From positions 7,316,001 through 7,380,000 of the forward strand of contig JBAIAC010000007.1 of NCBI GenBank assembly GCA_037349315.1: a stretch of DNA of 64,000 nt, written 5' to 3'. This stretch comes from Chelydra serpentina. Taxonomy: Eukaryota; Chordata; Testudines; Chelydridae. Shown here piece after piece: positions 45,660-60,660 of this stretch. The first letter of the stretch is position 1; each line of letters begins with the position of its first letter. The notes beneath the pieces are model-generated. The model saw only the letters and a list, made by a program, of their open reading frames with translations, was not told the origin of the DNA and did not search any database. The position numbers and the translations under genes were made by a program.

Positions 45660-48600
45660 AGCCTCGTGGTTGCATAGGAAAGCCTTGAAAATTGGCCTAA
45701 AGGTACCACGGACGGTCTTTTTTTACAAGAGTAAATAAAAAAAGGACCCAAAATGCGTTAATTTTATTTTAAAAACTCATTGTTTAAACCCATCTCATTA
45801 TAGTGGGGGATCTGACTCCTGTTGTTCAATGCTTGGGGTTGGGATTGGATCCATTAACCATGCTGCCACACAAGGGATTCAGGTTCACAATCCAAGCTCA
45901 GGTCCTTCGATTACTGACTCCAGGATCCTTGCTTTGGAGTACTGCCCCCAGGAAGTCAAAACACCCCATGTAACCCCTTCGCTGCAGCGTTAACAGGCTC
46001 TGGAAGAAGCTGCCTCCAATCCTCCTTGCTAGAGGGAAGGTTGGAATAACATGGGGTTGTGCTTTGAGTTGTGAATTCTGAAAGATCTCCACCTGACTGA
46101 AAACAAAAGTCAGGGTATTTTTCATATGAGCAGGTCAAAAAAAGTACAGATACACACAGAAGGCTGCACTAACAGAAGGCTGAACTAACATTACTTAAGC
46201 AGACCAGCTCCCACTAAAGTCACAGTATGCCCATTGTAACAGGAGTTAAGAAAATGCAGGATTAGTCCTCCTACAACATAGCCCGTTGGTTCCAGCCTGT
46301 GGAAACCCTGAAAGATCAGCGTCTATGAGTTCCCAAAACAGAAATTCTGTTTTCTTACAGTGAATCTTAACTAACAAGGAAAATATTAATATTTTTTGGG
46401 GAGTGGGGGGAGATACATTTTGCCCTGAGTACTGTTTTCTTATTGCAAGCACTTCAAGAAAAGCAATGAAGATGCTCCATCTACTGGAGAGGTTGTGCAA
46501 TATATCTCAGAATAAAAAATAAGTAAACAAAAAATGTCCTTATGGTGCACCTTAATATTTGCTGTTGTCAAGTTATTCCAGGTGTTTTGTGCAGTTTATG
46601 TAAGATTCTTGACCAAGGCAAAAATAAAAAGTCATTTTTAAAGGAAAATATTTTTTTCTGAAAAAGTAACATATAATTAAAAGGTTTGACTGATATTAAA
46701 GATTTAGAAAGTGCTGGTGCACTATACAAAACACAATGATAAATTGTAAAATTAAAGTATTACAGTAATTTACAATGACAAATCTTTTCTTGAAATCCAA
46801 TCTGTTTTCTAAATGTTACATAAACATACAGGACTGTACAATCCTGTACCCTTGCTCCTGGAATAGTTCCAATGGAACTTCACATGTGATAAAGGTTGCA
46901 GGATTGGGCTCCTTTTCTGATCAAACAAATGTAAAAGCTATTACCTAATATGATAAACTGGCTTTTGGTTGTGGGTGGTACTTTGGCCTTTTACTGCAAA
47001 GGGCCTAATTCTCTTGTCACTTCCATCAGTGTAAATCAGGAGTAACTTTGAGATGTGAATGGAGTATACATAACAGGAGAATCAAGCCCAGTATATTTTC
47101 CATAGATAAAGTGAATAGCCAAGTATCTTCAGGCCCTATAATTTGTATATAGATGAGCATGATTTGATGGCAAAAAGTTGATGCAGTTGAGCCTATGCTA
47201 CCTGCTCCTAGCTCCCTTGCCCCCAGCCTGCTGCCCAGCATAGAAAGCATGGCTGGCGTGCCTTGTGTCCCTTGCCAGCCTAAATTAGAGCAAGCCTTAT
47301 GCTGCTCTAATTACACCAGGGTCCTAAATGCCACTCCGGCAGCCTCAGGAGAGAAGCAGAAAGGTTCCATTGGGCCACCTTCACCCCTAACCATAGATCC
47401 TACATAATTGCGCATCTTGGCAAGACCCAGGGATCTGGCCCAAACAGTTTAACAGATTTTTTTAAAAAAATACATTGAAGTATCATAGCTTACATCATGG
47501 GCTAGTGCCTTAACAGTAATTTTAAATTAAATCAAAGCTGTTTGGGGTATTATGAGTATTGACAACCATAAGATGCAATCTAGCAGCCCTTATTCACGAG
47601 TAGTCCATATTCATGCAAACAGTTCCATTGAAGTCAATGACTTGAGCAAAAGCTGCATTATCAGGCCTCAAAATCCTTTACACCTGTAGTAGAAGCAGTT
47701 TAAATAAAGAGGAGAGTCTGCATCATGTGATCATTGTGGATCACAGTGGTTCATGGACTGCAGTTTGGGGAGTACTCACCAAGGTAATATAGTGATTGGT
47801 GCTCAAAAAATATAGCAGAGAGTAAAGGAGTATAGATGGAATGATGGTGGAGGAAGGTAGGAGCATATAGAGAGTGAGCAGAGATGAAAACAAGACTGAC
47901 AGTAAAGGAAATAAATGAGAAATAATGGGGGAATGCTTGAACATAAAGAGAAGAAATAAAACAGATAGGAGGAGAGAAGACACAGCAGCAGGAAAAGAAG
48001 AAAGGACACAAAATTGAAAAAAGGCAGATTTAAGATAGAAGAAAAAGGCAGAGAATTAATTCTGTCATAAACAGTACCTTTTGTCAATTGCAAACAGGAG
48101 ATGCCGACTCAGGGAAAGCTAAACCAAGCATCGGGAAATGCAGGTGCAAAGGGGCCCACAGTCAAAAATGAAGGGAAAAGACAGAGACAAAGTAGAAGAC
48201 AGTCATTTCTTCTAGAAATAAAATGTTTATAGATGTATCTATCCAAAAACTTTCTAAGGGAGTTACCATCCACGGCCCCTTATATCTGGAATTCAGAACT
48301 TTCAGTAAACTTAGTTTCTTACTTAAGAGTCTCTCTCTCAGTCTCTCTGTCCATCCATTTAATCTGGAGTCCCCTACAAGAATCACCGCTGCCTATAGCA
48401 TCCTGCCAGGATCCTCCATCCTCACGAAGGCTTAAGTAGCCCATAACACCTGTCCATCTTTGATCTCTTTACTCCATAGGTGATCTTAAAGCATCAGTAA
48501 TTCCAATTTTATATCACGGCTCTAAAATGCTTTAGAATTTAGAAAATTGCTTCAGGTTTGTTCAGTGTTGGTTCAAATGTCAACAGGAATCTTATAAACT

Positions 48601-49090
48601 TCTAGAAATAGGAGTTTGTAATACAAATAATGTAGTGCACATTCAATTATAACAATGCTAGTTTGCACATCTCTGTGATTTTTAGTTTTGTATGTAAGCA
48701 ACAATGGCCACTGGAAAGTTAATGGTCTAAGGCCTGACTACCACTGACTTCAATAAACTTTGGATCAGATTCCAAAGACCTCCATTGAAGTCAGAAATTT
48801 GCCTAAGTAAGGACTTTCTGGATCAACTCCCTACTGGAAGTTTTGATGGCCCAAGAGTTCCTTTAACCCAGGATTCACTAATTGCTTGGAAATGCCTGAC
48901 CCAGGTGTCATCACTGCAAGCCTAGCAGACATTTTTCTAAAACTGTAATATATTAAGCTTTGTGTGCATCTGATATTTTTATATGCCATTCTTTACTTAG
49001 CAATAAATAACGAACACAATTATCAGTGGGAAAGCAAGAGTTAATTCTTTTTCATAATATCTTCACTAATCAATGAGGAGTAGGTTGACT
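45660..49090. other. Intergenic stretch, no gene recognised
   Basis: AT-rich sequence between the SIX6OS1 CpG island and the second DIRS element. It includes short fragments of common amniote repeats (for example ccatcagtgtaaatcaggag near 47.03 kb and attgaagtcaatgacttgag near 47.63 kb) and a purine-rich stretch around 47.8-48.06 kb. No coding or RNA gene is supported. Confidence 0.6.
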
Positions 49091-49199
49091 TCCTCTGAAG
49101 AGAGATGTGAGCAGTTCAGTACTTTGAAAAAGTTCTCAGGACCTGATCCAATCCCACACATCTGGCAAATGACCAGAAGTTCTGCCTCTGACTGCAGAC

Positions 49200-50815
49200 T
49201 GTCAGACAGTTCTAACACACCCACACTTTAAACTTTCTTTTCTTTTCTTCATTACTCATGCCTTTTTCTCTCATTTTAGAGTACATACGTATATTTGTCT
49301 CCTCGACAAGCTGTCCTCTGGAAAGCTGTCTTCAGATCTTCATTTCCTTTCCACTCAAGATGGTGGAGATGATCAGGAAACACAAAACCAAATCCAGGCC
49401 ATAGAGAAATGACACCTTCTTACCCCAAAGCCATTAAACATGATGTGCAATCCCAGTGTAATAGGAAATTTGTTTCTGAGGAAGTCTAAAGGTCAGTGGT
49501 ACTCTCCAAAAGTCTAAAAAGATAAAAAATAACTAAAAAGGACCAAGAAAATTAAATCCTATAAGAAAGCAAGGAAGCATCATCTTTCTTCTGTTCTTAG
49601 TCTTTCCCTATTTCTCCTCCTGAAGAGGAAGAATTATTAGTCTCTCAAGATGAACAATCATACCATGACAAATAGAAACTTTATTCCCCCTCAGAGTGTT
49701 TAGAAATTACATGCAGACAAGTGATTAACACCATAGGCATCCAGCTAACGAAACAAGAGGTAAGTAAAAATGTCCCAGACAAATACCGTCCTTCTAAATC
49801 CAAATCAGAATCCTGCATGCCTCTGTTCTCTTCTTTTGAGGATGTAATTAAATCAGAATGAGAATGCCCAGATAATGGAAAGAAGCTAAGCTACTAGGCA
49901 TTACAATTCTACAAACTTAAGGCACCCCTTAGCTCCACACTTTTTATCCCAAAAATAGACACAGCAGTCACATTGTCTGAGGTAATGGTGATTCCTTCAG
50001 AAGGGGATTTCCATTATTACATATCCTCCTTTATAATAAAGCAGTAACAAAGAGAATAATCCCAGAAGTCTGTATCGGTAGATGTCCTATTTCATCAATA
50101 GCCAAAATCCCATGTGTGCATTCCTTCCCATACCTATAATTCCCCAAACTGTAAGCAAGAACAAACAGAAAGAGCAGCAGTCATATTAATCACTCCAGCC
50201 TGGCCAAGAAGACCTTGGTACTCAGACCTAATAAGATGCCCGAGTTGGCACATTCTTCTACCTCATAGATCAACCCTCCTATCCCAGAGCTCCATTCTGC
50301 ACCATCTTCCCTGGATCTAACGTCTATGGAAACAGAAATGAGGATTCTATGTGAAACAGGCTATACATATGATCTCATGTATATAATCCTACTGACTTCC
50401 AAAAGAGTATTCGGAAATCAGAAACATTCTAACATTGGAAAAAAATTGCTATTCTTCCTGACTTCACAGTCCCAAATGCTTAGAATGCAGAAAGCAATCA
50501 AACTAGCTAAAACCACGTAGATACCATATTCTCCCAGTATGGGATTTAAATCTAGTTCTTCAACTATCTATACCCTCTTTAAACCTATGAATTCTGCAGA
50601 TCCCTATATTCTATTAAAATATGTTTTTCTAATTATAGCCCACAACTCCAACAAGGGAATATCAGTAACTTCAGTATTATCCATGGAAGAGCCATACTGT
50701 ATTTTTCATAAAGACAAAAAAGTCTTCTGTACGTCCCTTGCTTTCATTCTAAGGTAGCACTTCATTCCACAATTCCCCATAAATTGTTCTCCTCTTATTT
50801 TGTCCAAATCCAAAG
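49200..50815 (+). mobile_element. DIRS-like retrotransposon, left part (before CR1 insertion)
   Basis: Plus-strand pieces include AAVILITPAWPRRPWYSDLI (about 50.18-50.24 kb), typical of the region after the DIRS RNase H, and LFKPMNSADPYILLKYVFLI followed by GISVTSVLSMEEPYCIFHKD (about 50.57-50.71 kb), from the tyrosine recombinase. Upstream to about 49.2 kb there is gag-like, highly charged but frame-broken sequence. The reverse transcriptase is not visible and is probably deleted. The element resumes beyond the CR1 at about 51.84 kb. Confidence 0.75.
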
Positions 50816-50817
50816 AA

Positions 50818-51840
50818 CAAAATGGCAGATGAAAATCAATGTTGATAAGTGCCAAGTAATGCATACATGAAAAAATAATCCCAACCACTGTTCCCTCTAA
50901 ACTGTGCACAGAAAATTTGCACAGAAGCACAGCAATTTGCACAGAAGATTTTTTTGCGCACACGGCCTGTCAAATATTAGAAGGAACATTGATCCCAACT
51001 ATACATGCAAAATGAGGGATCTAGCTGTTATCACTCAAGAAGGAAATGTTGGAGTATCATGAGTAGTTCTCTGGAAACATCTGCTCAATGTGCAGTAGCA
51101 GTCAAAAAAGCTACCAGAATCCTAGGGCCCATTAGGAAATGGATAGATAATAAGACAGAAGATATCATAATGCCACTATATAAATCCATGGTACTCCCAC
51201 ACTTGAATACTGCATGCAGTTCTGGTTGCCCCCTCTTAAAAGAGAGATATTAGAATTGGAAAAGGTAGAAATAAGGACAACAAAAATTATTAAGGGTATG
51301 GAATAGCTTCCATATGAGGAGAGATTAAAAAAACGGGACTATTCTGGCTGGGAAAGAGACAACTGAGGGGGGATATGACAGAGGTCTATAAAATTATGAA
51401 TGGTGTAGAGAAAGAGTTATTTACCCCTTCATATAACACAAGAACCAGAGGCCACCCAAAGAAATTAATTGGCAGCAGGTTTAAAACAAACAAAAGGAAG
51501 TATTTATTCACAGGATGCACAGTCAACCACTGGAACTCACTGCCAGGGGAAGTTGTGAAGGCCAAAAGTATAGCTGGGTTCAAAAAAAAATTAGATAAGT
51601 TAGTGTGTGTAGGATAGATTCACTAATGGCTATTAGCCAAGATGGTCAGGGACTCAAGCTCATGTTCTAGGTGTTCCTAAGCCTCCAACTGCCAGAAACT
51701 GGAACTGGATGACAGGGGATGGATCACTCAAAGTTGCCATGTTTTGTCCATTCCCTCTGAAGCACCTGGCACTGGGCACTGCAGAGAGAGGATCCTGGGA
51801 TAGATGGACCATTGGTCTGATCCAGTATGTTCTTATGACC
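50818..51840 (+). mobile_element. CR1 LINE inserted into the DIRS element
   Basis: It begins within the reverse transcriptase at aaaatggcagatgaaaatca and ends atccagtatgttcttatga. Translations include SAQCAVAVKKATRILGPIRK, DIIMPLYKSMVLPHLN and [20 protein letters not shown], then [14 protein letters not shown]. These are CR1 C-terminal motifs with frameshifts. A small hAT MITE interrupts it near its left end. Confidence 0.9.
50886..50991. mobile_element. 106-bp hAT MITE nested in CR1
   Basis: The ends cactgttccctctaa and ttagaaggaacattg are imperfect inverted repeats. The octamer atcccaac is perfectly duplicated at both sides. Removing the insert restores the CR1 reading ataatcccaactatacatg, a direct proof of insertion. 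Confidence 0.9.
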
Positions 51841-52400
51841 CTCAAGGGGAGCTTTGGCATAAACTTACAAGTTTGAAAAGCAGTAAAGATTTACCTGAAG
51901 CATACAAGCAAATAAGGAGATCCTGTGTATTTCTCTTTTCCTTCCATCCAAAATGTAAAGGTACCAAGTCTTCAAAACCAACCATATCAAGATTTATTAT
52001 TTGCTATAAAAAGAGAGACAAACCAGTTTCTGAGGGCATTCCACCAGGTCCACAACTACCTCCTGGGCAGAAGGAACTTCAGCATCCACAGAGGAGATAT
52101 GGAAAACAGGAATGTGGTCCTCCACACTAAATTTAGGAGATACTATCAGATAGGCCTTTGCAGATGTATATTTGGAAAGAAGGTGCTTCAGTTAGTGGTC
52201 CCTAGATAACATAAAGTCCTCTTGGCATTAGGGATTCTCCTTGCACCTTTCCCTTCTGATTTCCCTTCCTCTTCTTTTTTCACTGCTTGCTACTTCTTAT
52301 TCATCATGAAAGAACAGAGATGTTATGAAAGAGAGTGGAAAATGTGTTACCTGATAACTTTCTTTTTCTGCCACTTTTGTGTTATTTTATGTAACAGCTT
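51841..52400 (+). mobile_element. DIRS-like retrotransposon, right part (after CR1 insertion)
   Basis: The plus strand resumes with LWHKLTSLKSSKDLPEAYKQ and FLFSFHPKCKGTKSSKPTIS followed by RFI, the distal tyrosine-recombinase segment of DIRS elements. The non-coding end contains gtgttacctgataactttct, similar to the promoter-proximal or terminal repeat of such elements. The exact 3' end is uncertain. Confidence 0.75.
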
Positions 52401-55400
52401 TGCTGCTGTTATGTGATTGCTTTGTGCTGTGCTGGAGTGGTGTATATAGTTTTATTTTTTAATTATAGTTAAAGTTTTGCTCCTAAAAAGAATGTATGCC
52501 AGCTAAAGTGGTACAGTAAAATGGTAACTTCTGTGATATTCAATGGAATGTTATTACCTTTCTCTAGAACAGTAAACATAAAATTGTTTAGAATCTCTGG
52601 AAGAATTCCCACGTCTCAATCCATAGTGTGTCTATGCCCCCTCAGTCATACTGTGTAATCTGAAGTGGAAAGTCCCCCAAGAATTTTTTTATATTAGAAT
52701 ACCTATCATTTGCTGTCATCTGGTCCATTGAAATGCAAAATGTATTTTCTCATCAGATGTAGTTTTAAAATTCTATACATCACTAGTGACTGTGATTAAC
52801 AGTCCTTGGGATACAATAGCTTCTGCATGTGAAGGTATTTAAAGATACATCAAAATCTAGCACTCCTTAGCATAATTTGGCTTTGTGGCACTTCCTCATG
52901 GATATCTGGCCCACATAGGCCAATGATTGGATTATGTTCATCTGCAAAAGGTATAATAGGGATAATAATCGTCAGTTCTAATATGCAAAAATATCCTTCA
53001 TGTAGGGCCCAATTCTGACTTCAATTACACAAGGATAAATCCCCACAGCCATCCCTGTGTATCTGAGTTCAGAACTCAGCTCTAAATCATTATCGTTATT
53101 GTTATGTAACAATAATAAAAATGAGACTATTCATGCAATATAAAAACTATGAATAAATACAATAGTCATTTACCTCTCTCTGTCTCCCTCCCTCTCTGTG
53201 TGTGTATATATACGCCTACATATCACAAACAGTACGTATAGATAGAGATGGTATTTTCTGGTCATACATATGATGGCTATGATGTTTAGACTTCATGCAG
53301 TTAAAGATCATTTGTTTTTCATATGAAGCTACTCATAGATACGCGAATCTATTATATCGAGGTGATTTATTACTAGTGTCGTTGATCAGACTAGAAAACG
53401 GAAGAAGATGCACTGTACACATTAAAAAAAAGCATATATGAAAACACTCTATTTGGTACTGAGAAATGCGCTTTAGAAACCCTGCCAGCAGTCAAATCCA
53501 AAGGCAGGCTGTATTCCAATGCCTTGGTCACACATTCAATCCCCAGAATTGTTCTTCTATTATAATGCAGAGTTTTCTTTCTAAAGAGCAACATTTTGCC
53601 CCCACAGGTGTAGAGCAAATATTGTCGGAGTTCCCAGCATGAGAATGAAGACTTTTACCATTCAGTCCTTAATTTTTTCTTTCGCAGAAAGTTGCCCCAA
53701 AAAAATCCCCTAAAAGACGAAGGGGAAGTCCTATCTATTTAGAAAATCAACTAATGCACTTCTAAAGTAATGTTTCATTTGTGACACAAGCCCCACAAAA
53801 AAAAAAAAAGCAACAAATGTAGTCCCTCCGTGCGCCGTCTTTAACTCCTCTTTTACAACCGAGTTAAGAACAGTGTCGGGTTGTCTCAAAATGTAACAAT
53901 ATTTAAACGCAGAGGTTTGCATTTAATTCTCATAATTTAAGACCCACTAATCATGGCGGGTGGGCACCAAATGCCCAGAAGTTTCCCTGGAGACCCGAAC
54001 TTTTTCTTGAAAGCTAGTGCCACATTTAAGCCGGTCGATTTGGGTTTATATATGTACAATGACTTTTATTTCCCCTCAGGGAGGTGCTGAAAGTCCCCTT
54101 CGGGCTGCTAGCATTTTCTCACCCAGCCCAGGCTCTGGGAAACAAAAACTGGGACGAGGGGAAGAAGTCTTCCAAAACATTGTACTGATTCTTGTCCTCT
54201 TTAGCGGCATCGGATCTCTTCATTAGAATTTCCTTAGCCTACGGTCTTGACTTTCATTGTCTAGACCGTCTCCACTCTGTTCATGGTCATTACGCTGCAT
54301 CCTAGTAATTCACTTGTTAGATCGTGTGCACATTAAAAGCCTACCTACGTTTTGTTTTGTTTTTAAAAATCTGACCAGTCTAAATAACTACCGTGAACCA
54401 GACAGACTCCCCGGCCACACTGAAGCAGGAAGGTCTTAGCACTCGGTAAATGCGGCTCGAAGGTCACTTCTACTGCTTGGGACAGCCTGCCTCGTTCACC
54501 TTACGATGAACTTAGGGGCTGGAGATATCTCAACGTACAATGGCAAGACAGGAAAGAGAAATCGTTGGGGCGAGTTATCGGCACTTTAGGTACCGTGGTG
54601 GGGGAAAGCGGAAAATAATATCAGGAAACCTGCCAATGCGCTCTATCAACTCGAGCACCTTGTCACCCGCTTGCTCGGCAATATTTTCCCACCCTCCGAT
54701 GCTCTTTTGAATGATGATTTGTGCTGGGGGGGAGAGGGGCTGAGGTTGTTTGTTTGTTTTTTCATTTACCGCGTCCTATTGTCTTAATTGTTCCACGCAT
54801 TTTAATTCTCCTGCACAACGCTGGAGGCAAGGGGAGGGGAATATCCCTTCCTGGATGTCTGAGTTTCAGAAGCGTTTACAAGCTAGGTCTTCTCCGTGGC
54901 CTGGCCTTACACACATCCTCAGTGGAATCGCAAATAAAACACTGGTGTAGGAGGTGTAGAAGGTGAAGCCTAAAAGTCTCCAATTTCAAAAGTTTCTAGG
55001 GCGTGTTTCCGACCTCGGAATTTTATGTGCATGCTCCTCCTCCTTCTTCTCCTTCTTCTCCTTCTTCTTCTTTTCTTCTTCTTCTTCTCCTCCCTTCCCC
55101 CCATTCACACTCCCCCCCCCCGCCGCAGCGCTGTCGGTTTTTATGAAAATGAGCAGTATTGAAAGCCTTTCCATCCCGCTAGCTGTGAGCCTCACATAAA
55201 TGATGTAAATGGCTCCGAGGTTTTTTTTTCAAGTGAACTGTGTAGATCTGTGAAAATAATATCAGGGTTTTCCGTCAGAATGAGCTTAGCACTGTACTGA
55301 GGCATGCCATAATCTGACCCGACACCTCCAACCATCTGCGCTATCTATCTGCCTTCTGATTTACCAAATCTTCACAAGCAAAAGACAAATTGTACTTGAT

Positions 55401-56500
55401 ACTAAAGAAAAGACGGCGAGCTCCGGTCCAGTGCCTTTCTGCGGAGAGATGATGGGAGAAAATGGAAATCTGGTTAATTTCAGTCTATAGGCAACTGGCA
55501 AAGGATCCCCCCTTGTTTTGTTTGGTTTGGTTTGATTTTTAAGAAACAACAACACAAGACAATCAGATTAGGAAGGCATTTCTTTTGACAACTGTTCCAG
55601 GGGGGAAAATGCATTGCACAGAGCGTCAGAGAACATCTTGCGTTTAATTCCGAATATATGCTGCCGTTCCCAGCCTGGCTCCAATGTTCCCACAAAGAAA
55701 TTGTCCCTGAACAGCCCCATCTAGAATCAAGCGTGGCTGCTTTTTTCCCCCTCCCTCTCCAGAAAACACAACGGATCCTAGCAGTTCAGAAAGTGATTTC
55801 ATTTCTTTCCGGGCAGCCATGATAATAGTACATCTCTTTATTTATTTGGAGAGGCGTGGAAGGGATATGAATAAACCCGCTTCTCTCCCCGGTCTAGACT
55901 CATCCGCCTCAGTTTAGGAACAGCCGGAGCTGATTATTAGAAGGTGATCAATATTTTAAAAGATTCCTAAAATCTGCTTTACGTTGCTGTCCTGACCTAC
56001 AAATGACTTCTCACTCTCGATGGCTATTCTCGGTGTTTATTCAGGGCCACTCAACCGGAAACAATTAGGTTTTAAATGTAAACGTATAAAGCTTTATTTG
56101 GGCAAAGGAGGGAGCTGGACTCCTCGAAATGAATCCCACACCCTCATTATTGAGGGGGGGGTCACAGGGCCCTGGGTGGGAGATCACTGGAGGGAGAGGT
56201 GGATCTGTCGAATATTGGCTGCCCATTTAGTGCTTCTGACAATATTCCATTATAGTTGCTTGCTTGCTTCATTTATTATCTGATTTCTCGGTTGGACCTG
56301 GTCTCTTCTTTCCCTCGGTAGTAGACTGTGCAGAGCTCTCTGGGAGGCCGTGCAAGGCTGACTCCTGGACTGGGTGGCTCTGTAGGAAACGGGGTGGGAG
56401 TAGCAGTCTTCGAAAGAAGCTAGACAAGTCCCCTGGTTCACTGGCACCCAGTAGCAGTCTGCACAGCATTGAGGTGTGTGTGTGTGTGTGACATTGGCAT
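52400..56500. other. Repeat-poor SIX6 upstream region
   Basis: From about 53.3 kb onward I see almost no transposon sequence apart from a dinucleotide run near 53.17-53.21 kb, a CTT-rich pyrimidine tract at 55.04-55.09 kb and a GT run near 56.47 kb. Repeat-poor flanks are usual for developmental transcription-factor genes, and enhancers for SIX6 may lie here. No gene is recognised; short open frames here have no support. Confidence 0.5.
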
Positions 56501-56894
56501 GCTTCACTCCAAGTCTCCTGTGCAATTTGATATTGTCCGCTCCCCGAAGTGCCCTGTTTATTTTCCTCTTCGCGGCCTTGTTCGGGTGCCCTCCCCACGG
56601 AAGAAAGCCTTCCCACGCGTGCCTGTGGGGATGGGAGGAGGCGGGGGGGGGTTGGTTTGTTTCAGGCTGCGATTTGGGGAAGATCTCCTAGCTCTCGGCA
56701 CGCGGGGACTGACGAGCAGCGGGAGGCGGGGGAAAGCTGCAGACAGTATCTCCCCCCCCCCCCCCCTCAGCGTGGGTGCGTGTCGTGTCCCTCCCGCTTT
56801 TGCAAATACCTTTGAAAGTCAAACTCTTCCCCGAAGGGCGCTGTCGAGTCCTGGGAGGTGCTGAAATCTCCCCAGCGCGCGGCCTTCCGCTTTG

Positions 56895-58013
<1,119 letters not shown>

Positions 58014-59639
58014 TAGACCTGCCTTTTAATACTCGAAAAGGTTGCAGTGCGTACCACGGACGCTGTTGGCTTTCGCTGGCACTTGCCTAAATACAGAAGG
58101 AAGGAGGAAATTAATGCAGGTAGTCCCTTAAAATCTGCGCCCTTGCCCCAATTCCAGTACGTGCTCGCCTTTTGTCCCCATGTCAAATATTAAAGCTATT
58201 AACGATATTTCTGTGTCTTGGACCCAGCGCGGCGGACAGGGGTTTTGTGGCCATTGCGGGAATGCTTTGTTTTATGAGGATGTTTTTGCCTTTACATTAT
58301 TCTTCAGATTGCGACATAGGAAATGATATACTTGAAAGAGTCTCCGTGTTGGGGAAGCTTAAATTAATAGATAAGCCGCAAGGAACGATTTGTATTTCCC
58401 TTGAAGAAGTAGCGCCTAAGATGGGGCATCAGAAAAGGATTTTCTGGACGGTTTCTAATCATTAATCTAATGAATATGATACAGAGATGGGGAACATTCG
58501 CTCAGTCACTCATTTTCCAGCCTTTAGCCATTTAAATATCAAAAATATAAAAAAACACTAACCAAATATTTATTTTTTAAACATCTATTCCCATTCTAAG
58601 TTTTGCTTTAAAGTATTTAGAAAGCAAAATACTCCGTAAAATAGACCCATCTATTTCTCCGTGAGTATAATTTTGCAAGCTCGTCTCAGAAAACATAATC
58701 AATTGTTCTAATAGGAGACAATATTGTATACATATTTCGAGATCTGCTTTAAAAAATAGCCTTATTATTTACAAGACACAATCTTTTCATTTTGAATTCA
58801 TTTGAATTCAGCTTCGGAAGCTTTTAAACCCTTAGGAATCGTTGCTGGATTATTTGTTTGGGGGGTTTTTTTCCAATAGAAAAAGGTTTGTTTGGTTGCT
58901 TTTTCTTTGCAATGTTATTGTTTTGCGTTATTTATCTGAAATGAGCGACATAAACAAATGTCCTGGAAAGCGGAAAAGAATCTCCAAATTATGGATCAAA
59001 TTCCCGCCAGTGATTCCCGGGTTGTTGTTTTTTCCAGAAGTCAGCAGGAAGATAACTAGGTACAGTGCCGGCCCTGCTGGGTTGCACTGGTTCAAAAAGA
59101 GTTCGGAAAAGACGGGACTAAATAATTTAAAAGAAATCTTGCCTGACGGCTGTAAATTAAATAAAAATGCAGCAACACCTATTTCTGGAATTTGTTTAAG
59201 AGATAAGATTGAAGCCTTTCTAAACGTGGGCAGGACACATCGCCCGTGTGAACGGCAAAATCGTGCACTGTACGGGGATCCCCTTTCAAAAGAGTTAAAG
59301 CTCAAGGCATGGGCGCAGGGTGAAGCATTCAGGAGCGCCCCCCCCCCCCCCCCGGCTGCGTGTTTGCGGCCAGAAGCTAAATGCCTTGTCCAGCGTGGCT
59401 AGATTTGGCTGACTGGGGAACTGGCGCTGGATAGCCGTGGATAGCGAGGATGGTAGTATGGAGTGGCTGGTTAGCTGTTCGAATGGGGTAGATGGTTGAC
59501 GTGGGAGTATGTGGTGGAGCGGGGGTAGGAGATATGTGGGGTGAAAGGGGCTCCTTGGCTGTTCCAATAGAGTAGGTGTTGGGATAAAAGACATAGGCGA
59601 GGGCGTAACTGGTTAGTGATGTGGGGGGGTGTGTCTTGT

Positions 59640-60070
59640 GGGGATGTGGTAGGAGGTATATGGCGGTCAGATGGCTGGTTAGCTGTTGGGGTAGGCTAGG
59701 TGATTAGGCATGTGAGGGAGATATAGGTGGAGGCTGGTTAGCTGATGGGGTAGGGTAGGTGATTAGGCATGGGGGTGGGAGGTATAGGTGGAAGCTGGTT
59801 AGCTGTTGGGGTAGGATAGGTGATTAGGCATGGGGGTGGGAGGTATAGGTGGAGGCTGGTTAGCTGTTGGGGTAGAATAGGTGATTAGGCATGGGGGTGG
59901 GAGGTATAGGTGGAGGCTGGTTAGCTGTTGGGGTAGGATAGGTGATTAGGCATGGGAGTGGGAGCTATAGATGGAGGCTGGTTAGCTGTTGGGGTAGGGT
60001 AGGTGATTAGGCATGGGGGTGGGAGGTATAGGTGGAGGCTGGTTAGCTGTTGGGATGAGATAGGTGGTTG
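59640..60070. repeat. 61-bp minisatellite
   Basis: About six copies of a unit of 61 bp, containing gtgattaggcatgggggtgg, gaggtataggtggaggctgg and ttagctgttggggtaggata. Units vary by a few substitutions. Confidence 0.9.
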
Positions 60071-60186
60071 AGATGGGGATAGACTGGAAGAAGTGGTGAG
60101 TTAACTGCTGCAATTAGATTGACCGCAATGGTAGGGTGGCTGGCTAGGTCTTGGGATGTGGTAGGTGATGGGGGGCTGGCTACCTG

Positions 60187-60660
60187 GTGGATGGGATAGA
60201 TGATTGGAGTAGTGTGGTTGGTAGGCTGTTGGCTGGGAGAGGTGATTGGGGCTGGGTGGGTTGGCTGTTGGATGGGATAGGTGATTGGGGCTGGGTGGGT
60301 TGGCTGTTGGATGGGATAGGTGATTGGGGCTGGGTGGGTTGGCTGTTGGATGGGATAGGTGATTGGGGCTGGGTAGGGTGGCTGGTTGGCTGTTGGATGG
60401 GAGAGTTGATTGGGGCTGGGTGGGTTGGCTGTTGGATGGGATAGGTGATTGGGGCTGGGTGGGTTGGCTGTTGGATGGGATAGGTGATTGGGCTGGGTAG
60501 GGTGGCTGGTTGGCTGTTGGATGGGATAGGTGATTGGGGCTGGGTGGGGTAGCTGGTTGGCTGTTGGATGAAATAGGTGATTGAGGTGGAGTGGCTGGTT
60601 GGCTATTGGATGGGATAGGTGATTAGGGGTGGGTGGGGTGGCTATTTGGGTGTTGGATGG
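60187..60660. repeat. 39-bp minisatellite
   Basis: A unit of 39 bp, gtgattggggctgggtgggt then tggctgttggatgggatag, with variants that add ggctggttggctg. Since 39 is divisible by three, an artificial open frame with GIGDWGWVGWLLD repeats appears. Confidence 0.9.

Noticed and set aside
45083..45688. 200-residue plus-strand open frame over the CpG island
   Set aside because: Stop-poor GC-rich DNA; no recognisable domain, and similar-length frames occur on the opposite strand.
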